Position numbers and translations under genes: made by a program | In this document: one piece after another, positions 35,801-47,800 of the stretch | How positions within the stretch are numbered: position 1 is the stretch's first letter | Layout: each line of letters begins with the position of its first letter | The notes under the pieces: model-generated | Told to the model about the DNA's origin: nothing | What the model saw: only the letters and a program-made list of their open reading frames with translations | Databases searched by the model: none | Assembly (NCBI GenBank): GCA_014529385.2 | Contig: CM043959.1 | Span: forward strand, 49,545,122 to 49,609,121 | Origin: Adiantum capillus-veneris | Taxonomy: Eukaryota; Streptophyta; Polypodiopsida; Polypodiales; Pteridaceae | DNA length: 64,000 nucleotides | Direction: 5' to 3'

Positions 35801-38800
35801 GTATTCCTCTTTCCAGTTCGGATTTCCTGCCAGACCAACGAGATATTCCCTTTCGGATGCTCACGTCACCCCATCATGTGACGCATCAGGATTATTCGTT
35901 TCACGGTCTCTCCTACCGAACTAACGGTAAATCCCCTTGGCATGCTTAATGCCACCCATCATATGACGCATCAGAGTTTTCCGTTCCTGATGGCTTTTAA
36001 TAATTCCAGTAGATCTAGAGCTCCTAACCTTACGGTTCAAGTGCACATATTTAAATATCCTAATTTCAACTCGAGAAAATAAGAAAATAAGAAAATAGTC
36101 CATTCAGCAACAGGTACTGCGACGATGCTAAGGGATACTTGCTGTGGAAACTTGATACTGCGAGGCTACGGGCTGAATGCTCAAAAAACGCTAGAGGTTT
36201 TGGAGATTGAGATCTGCTACTTGATGCGACAAAGGCTGAAATCTGATGATGCTGAAAACTGATGCTAAAAACGCTGGTCTACTGCTGCACGCTGAAAACG
36301 CTGACCTGAAGTGCTGGCCGAAAAGGCTGAAATTGCTGAGGTGAAGATGAGGAAAACATTGGATTGCTGAGGTGGTAACGTTGGCGATTGGGCTTTTCAG
36401 CCAGGTTTTTCTGGTGCTCGTGCTGCGATACTAAGTGCTCCTTCCCTTTAGGAAGTGAGACCCCCAGGTCCTTTTGTTAGACTTACACCACTTTGCTGCT
36501 TCCGTCACAAACTGTTGACATGTCAAAGCCCTAAAGAAGGGAGCTAACTTGTAGATGCCAACAGAGGGGCCTAAACCCTAAGAAGAACACGTAATAGAAG
36601 AAGAAGTCCTACCAACTTATGGGGACCCCGTCCAATGGGGCCCCAAGTGACATAAAGGATTAAAATAAAGCAGGACCCACACACACAAGAAAAGCTGGCA
36701 GATCTCCGAAATTACGCTGGTTGATGACATGGCATGCTATACGGATTTTCGTGTTTTGCGTTGGTTGATGTCGTGGCAGGGTGTACGGATTTCCGTGATT
36801 TATGTTGGTAGCTTTTGGCATTGCTTTTGGGACGATAAGCTTTTGAGTTTGAGAAGGTGCAGAGTCTGGAGTACTGGCTTGTACTGTGTTGATACAATAT
36901 AAAAAAATACCGAAAGGGGCGCCAAGGTTTGGGACCAATACTCTCTGGGGTGGAATTCCGCCACTCCGTGTCGCGCGTCGTCTCTCTCTTTCAGTTCAGT
37001 TGCTATTGAAGTGCTAAAAGTCTGTTCAGTTTGTTCTTTTCTATTGGCACGTGCTGCCCGTCTTGTGACAGTGGTATCAAAGCATCAGGCCTGTGCTTTT
37101 TTGAAACCATACCGGTCCTACATAAGAGCAGACAGAGCTATTGAATTTTTTTTGAGGTATCTTCGGCCTCTGACCCCGGACTTATTAGCCACTCCCACCC
37201 TTACTTCATCGTGCGCTCCTGTCTTCATCGCTGTGCCTTACATGGCATAAGCCATAAAGAACCCAAGACTTGGAATTCATGGATTCAGCAGAATATTTGC
37301 AGTTTTTGCTCAACGAGCTTCACGACATTCTTTCGCGGCATCCTCAACAGAATCTTCTGATGCTGTAAAGTTTTCAACAATTTTTGAACTACATGTTACC
37401 CCCTTTGATGCCCCTGGTGGTACCTCCTCCTCCGGCACCAGAAACTACAAGAGCTTCCAACCGGCAACCTTCTCAGCCGTCTGTTCCGATCGGGGGAGTC
37501 TTTAGGAATATGGTGCAGTCATCTGACTTTGATCCAGTGCAACCGCCTTTGCCACCGCCATTGCCCCCACCTCCACCACCACCGCCACCAGGCTACAATG
37601 GTTGGAGCTATATGGATACCCTTATTATCCATACCCGGGATATGCGCCTAACCAACCCAAAGATTTCAAAGATGGCGGCACGACAGTCAATTTTTTCACT
37701 TTTTTCGGGGTGAAAGATCGCAAGAAAGCATTGTAGTTCCTACAACAATTCGACAACATCTATGCTTTGGGAACTATACAAAAGAATCCAGGATTTCTCA
37801 AGGAGCGGGATTTCTTAAAGATAATGCTATGCAATGGTGAAGTTCAATCGCGACACAACCGCATGCTTCAAGGACCTGACAAGCTTTCAAGACAGTTTTT
37901 GCACGTAGTTACATGACTTCTATGTTTGAAGTCCGGATTTTGGCAGAGTAGGGCAACTTGAAAATGCTTGCCACCGAAACCATGGACAAATATAACCAAA
38001 GGTTTCTCGACGTGTACCTTTTGGTGTCCTTCTTTACATCTGTTCACTTGGAGGCCCAATGCGAGCGATACACCATTGGACTACCATGACCATTGCAGGA
38101 ATATTGTCTTTCCAAGCAAGTCTCTACCATGCAAGAACTTATGGACTATGCCGTGGTCGGCTACAAACTGATGATGGGAAAGCTAGAGTTTACCACAGAA
38201 GAATCTCCGGCTACGAACCACAACTCTCGCTTACAAAGAACAAATTCTCGAGTCTCGTGAAAGTCAACCACAAAGGCGTCGTTTGACGCCTCAACAACGA
38301 GACACCTTACTACAAGAAGGCCGATGCTTTGGATGCTTTCAAACAGGGCATAATCATTCTAATTGCCCAGACGCACTGATAGACCAGAGGAGCCGACGCC
38401 CGCACCAACGGTCGACAGAACCCCAACGCCACCTCCTGCTAAGAGAGTCTGGAGTACCGGCTTGTACTGTGTTGATGCAATATAAAGAAATACCGAAAGG
38501 GGCGCCAAGGTTTGGGGCCAATACTCTCTGGGGTGGAATTCTGCCACTCTTTGCCGCGTGTCGTGTCTCTCTTACAGTTCAGTTGTTGTTGAAGTGCTAA
38601 AAGTCTGTTGAGTCTGTTCTTTTCTATTGGCACGTGGTGCCCGTCTTGTGACAGTGGTATCAGAGCATCAGGCGTGTGCTTTTCTTGTCACGTTTGTGAC
38701 TTAACTACATTACAATACTTACTCATTGATGCAGATATGCGAAGTGCCATGCCAAGGAGGACCCCTGCGCTTGGATGGTCACGACCCTTTGCTCAAGGAC

Positions 38801-41800
38801 GCGCCTCTTCGCCAAAAGCCACACTCCTTTGACGACTGGTCACACCCCTTCGCTCTATGGGTGCGACTCTTCGCCCAATGGTTGCAGCTCTTCGCCGAAA
38901 GGATGTGTCTTTACGTATAAAGTCATGTCTCTTCACCAGGAGACATGTCTTTTCATTTGTGTCTCTTCGTCTCCTATATAAGGAGCCTATTGTACTCAGT
39001 TTTAAACAAGTCAATCAATCAATCAAACACAGAGTCTTCTGAGTCTTTCTTTGAGTTCAGTTCAATTTCTTAAGTCTTAATCATGAGTTTAAGTACTTAA
39101 TAAAGGATTAGTACCTAGAATCCTCACAGTGGTATCAAAGCAAAATTTTTTCTTGGACCCAAAGGTTGTGAGTCTCTCACCCTCGTCGCTACCCTCTCCA
39201 CCCTCTCCCTCTCCGGAGTGTAATGGAAGAAGAAGAGAGGAGAAGTTCCTACATGTGTACAGAGGTAACATGATTCAAAATTCAGCAATAACACACACAT
39301 ATGTTTTGTACCTGCTCCCAAAAGGTGGCTTTTCAGAATCAGCCGTGCCTCTTCGTGAACGGCCATGCCTCTTCATTAACAGTCATGCCCCTTCACCCGG
39401 AGTCTCCTATCGGCAACCCTTCGATCGGAGACACCTTCGTGAAACGGTTGTCGTGAAAAGACACACCTTGCACCTCTTCGGCGGCTGCCCCTTCATCGGA
39501 ACCATTGTAGAAACAGAAATTACAGCAAGAGCATAACGGGAGTGTGTACGGACAGAAAGTGGAGAAGCACGAAGAGAAGAAGCGAGAGAAACATAATGGA
39601 CTGCTGAAATTTCAGCCCTCTTAGCCAAGCCTTCGTGCTCAAGGAGTGTGCAAAGAGGCAGAAACAGCCCCCTCTCCCTTGCGCAAAACAGCGCCCCCCC
39701 TCTACTTGCGCAATTCAGCCCCCCCTCTTCTTTTGCGCCCAGCAAAACAGTCCCCCCTCGTAATTGTTTTTACAAGGCTGCCCCGCCTTACGATTTTTTT
39801 GAAGGGGCACCCACCCTTTCACTTAACCCTTTGAAGATTAAGAAAAAAAACTTATACCCCCCTCTTGAAAAAAAAATTAAATACCCCCTAGGATACATTA
39901 AAAATCTCTCCAAATTTCAAAGAAATTTTACCCGGAAAGTGAATTCTCTCAAAGATGCAACAGTGTGCAACAGAATTCCGGTAGATTTTCCCACAGTAAA
40001 AAATATTTTGCCCCCGCTCATGCACGCACATGAAATTTCCGCACTTACAGTAAAATACAAAAAAAATAAACCGAGTGGACATTTTCAATTCACACTCGCT
40101 TGGAGCAGATGTAGACGCAAACCTCTTCCCGGGGTCATATTACTACTTCTCGGATTACAAATGCTGCTTCTCTACCATCTTCTTCCGATGCTTCAGTGGT
40201 TGATCAGGAAGAACCACTCAAACTGAAGGCTTCGGAACTCAAATTCTCTCACCCAAAGCATGGTTTCTCAGAGACAACTAGACACAAAGTACCTTCGTGC
40301 GAGCAGCAAAAGTCCGAGCATGAATATTCTTGGAAATGGTACAATTCTAAGCAAACTTCTTATCGGAATAATCGGCAACAGAAGCAGCAACATGAAGCTT
40401 CCAAAGAATCTCATCTTAAAAAGAAATCAGCCATATCAAGATGGACGGACTTAGTGGCACATATATCCGACCCTAGTCGAGTACTCGGTCGTGAACGCCG
40501 CGAAGCTAGACAAGTTCCCCCTAGCGAGCCATGCTCTACATTTAAGTCTTTCTTGTCTGATGGTGGTAAAGTTGAAGATTTATTGATCCTTTCCTTGTGC
40601 AAGAGGATCCTTCAGAGGTCTAAGAGGCAACAACTTCCTCAACCTCCCCCTTCTTAATTGGAAGCCTTAATACCCGTTGAGAAAGCTGAAGATTCAGAAG
40701 ATTCCAGTTCTTATGTGACAACCAACAAGCACACAACCCCTTCTTTGGCCGTGATCTAGGCAGGAAAATTTGCCTCGTCACCACCCTTGCAAAATACAAT
40801 CTTTGTCTCTAAACAGATACCAAGCATACCAGTCCTACATAAGAGCAGACAGAGCTATTGGAATTTTATTTGAGGTATCTTCGGCCTCCGAACTCGGACT
40901 TAATAGCCACTCCCACCCTTACTTCATCGCGCATCGGGCGCGCTCCCGTCTTCATCGCTGTCTTACAGGGCATAAGCCATAAAGAACCCAAGACTTGGAA
41001 TTCATGGATTCAGTAGAATATTTGTAGTTTCTGCTCGATGAGCTTCACGACATTCTTTCGCAGCATCCTCAGAGCATAATCTTTTGATGCTGCAAAGTTT
41101 TCAACAATTTTTGAACTACAGTTACCCCCTCTGATGCCCCAGGTGGTACCTCCTCCTCCGACACCAGAAAGTACGAGAGCTTTTAACCGGCAACCTTCTC
41201 AGCCGTCTGTTCCGGTCGGGGGAGTCTTCAAGAATAGGGTGCAGCCATCTGACTCTGATCCAGTGCAACCGCCTTTGCGACCGCCATTGCCCCCACCTCC
41301 ACCACCACCGCCACCAGGCTACAATGGTTGGAGCTATATGGATACCCTTATTATCCATACCTGGGATATGCGCCTAACCAACCCAAAGATTTCAAAGATG
41401 GCGGCACGACAGTCAAATTTTTCACTTTTTCCGGGGTGAAAGATCGCAAGAAAGCATTGTAGTTCCTACAGCAATTCGACAACATCTATGCTTTGGGGAA
41501 CTATACAAAAGAATCCAAGATTTCTCGAGCAGCGGGATTTCTTAAAGATAATGCTATGCAATGGTGGAGTTCAATCGCGACACAACTGCATGCTCTGAGG
41601 ACCTGGCAAGCTTTAATGACAGTTTTTGCACGTAGTTACATGACTTCTATGTTTGAAGTCCGGATTTTGGCAGAGTAGGGCAACTTGAAAATGCTTGCCA
41701 CGGAAACCATGGACGAATATAACCAAAGGTTTCTTGACGTGTACCTTCCGGTGTCCTTTACATCTGTTTCCTTGGAGGCCCAATGCGAGCGATACACCAT

Positions 41801-44800
41801 TGGACTACCATCACCATTGCAAGAATATTGTCTATCCAAGTAAGTCTCTACCATGCAAGAACTTATGGACCATGCCGCGGTCGGCTACAAACTAATGAAG
41901 GGAAAGCTAGAGTTTATTACAGAAGAATCTCCGGTCACGAACCACAACTCTCGCCAACAAATAACAAATTCTCTTGAGTCTCGTGAAAGTCAACCACAAA
42001 GACCTCGTTTGACGTCTCAACAACGAAACACCTTACCACAAGAAGGCCGATGCTTTGGATGCTTTTAAACAAGGCATAATCATTCTAATTGTTCCAAACG
42101 CATTGATAGACCAGAGGAGCCGACGCCCGCACCAACGGTCGACAGAACCCCAGCGCCACCTCCTGCTAAGAGAGCTAGACCCGCTATTGGACTAGTTCCT
42201 GATATTTATGGCATACGCCTTGAAAGTACAAATGAATTGTGTCGAGCATATGGCAAAGTCAATGGTTTCAAAACCCTTATTTTCTTTGACCCTGGAGCTA
42301 CGGAGAACTTCATTCATGCAGAATTCTTAAAGCAGATGCACTTTGATTATGATGCACAGGGTGGAGAAATTGAAGCTGAGCTAGCCACAGGGCAAACTCA
42401 GAAAGTGGTACCGCTCATTGGTGCTCTTCCAGTGACTATTCAAAATTATAATGGAAAAGCTGATTTCCACATCATGAAGTTGGGCAATTGCGACGTTCTC
42501 TTGGGGATGCCTTGGCACGACAAGAATGATGCGACTCTCCAGGTTCGGAACCGAACCATCACCGTGATGCAAAAGGACAAGCCAGTCGTCCTCAAAGTTC
42601 GGTTGTCCGAACAAAACCTCGAATGAACTCTCTACTTGTTTTTTTTTTTTTTCCGAGAAAAAGATCCTTCTATTAGTTAATGAAAACTGCCCATAGGGCT
42701 ACAACCACCTCTGCAAGAGAGGGCTACAACAAACATGATGGGGAGACTCTCCCAATGAAAAAACAACATATATACAATGAGGCTAAATCAAGAGATGGGA
42801 GGAGGGAAGAGCCACACAGGTGGACGGTAGTGCCATCTGAGCACACCCCGGACTATGGTGTAGAAAGGCCCAGGGCGCCAGAGTCGAAGGAAAGTCTCGC
42901 GGCGCTCCCGCATGCGGTCGGAGCTGCCCTGTAGTCCCCCAAGCTGTCCTCTGAGAGTATGGATCAGCTCTAGCCAAAAGTCACAAACAGTCTATGCTGG
43001 TGGCACAGGGCGAGCCTCAAAGATGCGAAAACAGCGGGCCCGCCAGATGAACCAAAGTGTCAGGCCACTGATGAGCTCCCAACAGTCCTCTCTCTCACTG
43101 CACCACTCCTATGGAGTAAGCTCTGTAGCAGATTGGAGTGTAGGTCACCCCCCTTGTATCACTATCATCCTGCTGGTGGAAGATAGCTCAAACTGAAGTG
43201 CCGGGCCCGTGAGGGTGGACCAAGCCGCTGCCCCCCAAGTGTACTGTCGAGCCGTGGAGAGAGCAGGCATCAACCGAAGAACTCGTAGCCACACCTGCTG
43301 GGCCGAGGGACAGTCCCCAAGACAGTGACGCTGACTCTCCACCAAATGGTCACAAGCTGCACATGCGGCCAAGGGACCACTATGCACTAGCGAGCTCCCT
43401 ATTGCTGTAGCTCTGTGTGCGACCAGCCACTGAAACAAGGTGACTCGCCTTGGCTGTCTGGAGTCCCACATCCTCTCCCAAAAGGTTGCCAAAAACTCGC
43501 CTGTGAGACCCTCCTCCTGCCAATGACGTGCTGCAGCGGGGCGGGCCTCTCTCTGTGCTGCTAGTATATGACGTCCCAGTCAAACAGTGCACTGAAAGAA
43601 CGGGACTCTTGGGTGGTCTGTAGAAGAGAAGGGGTCCCTCCATAGCCACTCACCAGGATCCCACTGTACTCGTGCCAATGGACAACACTCCCAAGCCCAT
43701 AGCCTCCAGTGTCTAGTCTGAAGAGCTGCTAGGTCAGGGTCTATGACTCAAGTCCTCCCACAGATGCCCACGACTTGGATCCTCTGAAAACAACACTCTG
43801 CTACCTGCGGGGCCTCTATTGCAACTCGCTGTAGTCGTCTCCCACCCTGGAGCTTGAAGAATAGGGCTGGGAGTTTGGGACAGTCTCTGAGCAGGCCTTG
43901 ACTGAGATGAGAACCTCCAGTCGTGTGAAGGCTCCCATCCACCGGGGTGCTACTGGCTCGAGAGGCGTGAGCCACTCAGTTGGAACTGACTCTGAGATGT
44001 CCTGACCCATGCTCTGCACCCCTCTCATGCCCTGTAGCTGGAACCCCTGCACCTCCTCTGACAAACCTGTGAACTCTAGCCAGTCACCTAGAGAGCGCGC
44101 TGGACCTGCTGCCATGGGACCCCAGGAAACATGAGGCCGACTACCAACCAAGTGGCCTCTCTGAGTGCTAACCATGGGGTTCCAGACGAGGGGCTGCCGT
44201 AGGCGCTCCTCCGTGCACGTCGGCTGTCTCTGCTCCAGGCCACGCCATAAGAGCTCCCAAGATCGAAGCAAACTCACAGCGAAGCGGTCCTCCAGTCTCC
44301 TGCTCAAACTAACTCTGCGCATCTCTGTAAAGGTTCATCTGGTCGAAGGTTGCCAAGGGCCTCCTGACTGAGGCACCCTGGCACGAAGCCGCTGTAGCAA
44401 GAACTCCTTCCAGGGCTCCTCACCTGGAAGAAGTCCTCTGATGATGAACTTCCCAAGAAGGGCTCTGCTCTGCTGTGCTGGATCAATGATCCCAAGCCCT
44501 CCCTGAGAACAAGGAAGCGTGATGACCTGCCAAGCCACCTTGGCTTGGGCTATCTAAGTGTCACGTCCTGACCAAAGGAAATTCCTGATCAGCCTCTCTA
44601 CCTGGCTGATACAAGAACTCGAGAAGATCCAACAGGAAGTGATGTACCACATAGTCGCCAACAACACCTGGTTGGCAACTACTACTCTGCCAGCCAGAGA
44701 AAGTCGTGCTGAGCTCCAATGTAACAACTTTCTCTTGATAGACAGGAGAAGGGGAGCAATCTGCTGCTCGGGAGACAAGTCCAAACCAACCTGACAACTC

Positions 44801-47800
44801 AAGTACTGAACTGCAATCCTGGGGCAATCCACCTGAAACCCTCTCCTGGCATCCAATCTGGCACAGGAGCACTACCAACCGAGGAAGCCACTGTCTTTCT
44901 CCAGTTGATCAGTGCGCCCGATGCACAACAGAAGGTCTCCAAAGCCTGCTCACATGTGTGAAGATTGGCCTCCTGGCCATCGAAGTACAAGGCTGAGTCA
45001 TCGGCAAACTCAACGTCCAGTAGCTCATCTCCCCGAATAGGGAGTGCTAAGCCCCGTAGACCAACCTGCTGTGACACCAAAAATCTGCTCATCGCCTCTG
45101 TATAGAACAGAAAGAGAAAGGGGGCAAGAGGACAGCCCTGTCCGACCGAGCGTGTAAGCATGAAGCGATCACCTCTACCTCCTGCCAAAAGTACCTGACT
45201 GTGAGCCTGTCTGTACAAGGCTGACACCCCTCTGATCCAAGCATCTGAGAAGCCCATCCTGCGTAGAGTGCCCTCTAGAAAGTCCCAGTCAACTTTGTCG
45301 TATGTCTTCTCAAAATCGAGAAGAAGAATCACGAGGTCCTCACCATGGAGCAGTGCCAAGGCAGAAGCCTTCCAAAAAGTAAAGATGTTGTCAAGGATAC
45401 CGCGTTCCTTGACAAAACCTGTCTGAGTCCCATGTATAAGGCTCTTTAAAAGTGGCTGAATCCTCAAACTCAGAGCCTTGGCAAGAATTTTGTAGGCTGA
45501 GTTGAGGATGGTGATGGGGCGCCACTGTCGAATCTCATCCAAGGAGCCACCCTCCTTGGGAATGAGGTAAATCAAGCCCTCACTCATGCTGTTAGGCATC
45601 ACTCCTGTGTGCAAAATGTACTGAATAGCACTACAGAGATCTGGGCCAAGCAGGTCCCAGTACTCCAAGAAAAAGCTGGGAGTCAACCCATCCTCATCTG
45701 GACAGCTACCACCGGGGAGGGCCCTAAGAGCCGTGTGCAGCTTCTCAAGATGAAGTGGCATCTCTAGCCTCTGACGCATCTCCTCAGTCACAAGACAAGG
45801 CATCTGTGTCCAAACCTACTCCCTACATGCATCCTGCCGCTTTGACTGGGGCTCTGCAGACAGTAACTCACGGTAGAAGTCAGTAGCAACTGCACGCATA
45901 TCCTCGGGCTCACAAGCAACTGACCCGTCGGGCCTCCTCAATTGACTGACCTTGGCATGCGAGTGCCGAGGTCCCATTGTCTCAAAGAAAGCACCAGTCA
46001 CTTTGTCACCCACCTGAGTCCACTGAGATGCCTGTCGGTGGAAAGCAAACTCACGTCGCCTCTCCTCTGTGCTAGCAAGCTCTTGTCAAGCCTGTTGTAA
46101 CTGCTCCTCCAACCAAGGATTGTCTGGATGCTGCTCCTGCATCCTCTGTAATGAAGCAATGCCCCATCTGAGACGCTGCTCCGCCTCTCTCGCTGTAGCC
46201 CGGTGAGCCAGAGACTCCTGAAGAAAAAAATGGCTAATCTGAGCTAGGCCTGAGGCCACTCTATCAGCAGGAGAATCCTGTCTGTCCATGCCCTCTGTCC
46301 AGAGAGCCTCTACCCTCTCTCTGAGTGCTGAGTCCAACAAGACCCTCTCTGGGATGCGAAGCATCGTGCTCCCACTCCTCTGCCTGTCTGCCACAGTGAG
46401 GATCACTGGTGCATGGTCCGAGAAGGAGGTCCCTGCCAGGATGCCCACCGATCCTCCCAAGTCACTGAAGTGGTCACTAGTGTAGAAGCGATCTATCCAT
46501 GATAGATTCACTCCTCCCACTCTGCGGTCCGAGCGAGAGAAGGCAAGGCTGTCTAGGGGCCTCACAAAACCAGAGTGCTGCCATGTATCCGAGACCCTCA
46601 GAGTCATACAAAACCTCTCCCAAGCTGCAACTCGACTCCATGCACAGTAGCATGGCTGCCACCAATCCTGTCAGAAGGGTCCTCCAACATGTTGAAGTCC
46701 CCTCCTATGCACCAATGATCTGCCTGCGACAGAGACTCAACAATCTGTGACCAAAACTCTGCACGAGCACTCGCCACATTGGGCGCATAGATGTTCAGGA
46801 AACCCACAAGGCCACCCTGAACTTGCATAGTAATCCACTGAGCCCTCCCTAGCACAATAATCCCTCTGCCCACAATGGCATGCTGCAATGAGTCCGCAAT
46901 AGTCATACATACCCCACCCTGGATGCCTCCAGGTCCAAAAGCAGCTGACCAAAACGTATCATATTATCCACGCAAAAGCTGACCACATCGCCGAATGCGG
47001 CTCTCACACAGATGGTGCTCCTGAAGCATAAGGAAATCAATCTCTCCTCCCACAAGGCAACGCTGAAGCTCCTGATGCAATCGGCCCCGTTGACGCTGAA
47101 ACTGGGGCCCACCTAGTCCCTGCACGTTCCATGAGATGATCCTCATGGGGAGCGAGAGAGAACAGATGCTGCCGCAGCAGCTAGACGGGCTATCTTCGAG
47201 GCTGGCTTGGATGGGGAGTAATCCGCATCCGAGCGTCCTCTAGATAGGCGTGACTGCAGTGAGTGCCTAGCCCAAGCCCAAGCAGAGCGAGCCGTGCGTA
47301 AAGCAACCTCCTCTGTCCAGGAGTCCTCATGAATGTATACATAGCATGGCAAACACTGCGTATCAGCAAAAGAAGTAAACCACAATGTGCCTATATCCTG
47401 CTGAGTCTGGGGGTGTCACCGCAAACTTGGCCAATGGCCACAAAGTCTGTAGCATGTTTGTAACTCCTAGTTCTCCCATGTGGTGAGAGAACTCTAGGAC
47501 CTGTGTATGCAACCATCCCAACACTGAGTCGAGAGTCCACTTTGTCTCGGCCCTGCCGCAAAGGGGGAAGGAGAAACCAACTGCTGAGTCCAAGGCCTTT
47601 GTCCCCCTAGCGGCAAGGAACAGAGCATGGACCCTGAAGCAGGCTGCCTCATGGTCTGCAGAGGGATCGTCGAGAAAACGAGTGAAGCCGTAGTCGAAGA
47701 AGTCCCAGCGGCGCCGGATGTCAATGCTCGTCAGACCACGAGGGATAGCTGCAAGGGAAGATGTCTGTACCTGCAGAGGGGGCCGTAAGAAAGGCTGACC

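Larger units (their letters stand above)
38686..40824 (+). mobile_element. J: 5' part of a Z-family element inserted in the H2 leader
   Basis: LTR 38686-39128 (443 bp, TGTCACGTTTGTGAC...CCTCACA) with TATATAAG at about 38,976 and primer site TGGTATCAAAGC at 39130-39141. The leader resembles that of Z. There is no pol and no 3' LTR. H2 sequence resumes at about 40,825. Confidence 0.8.
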
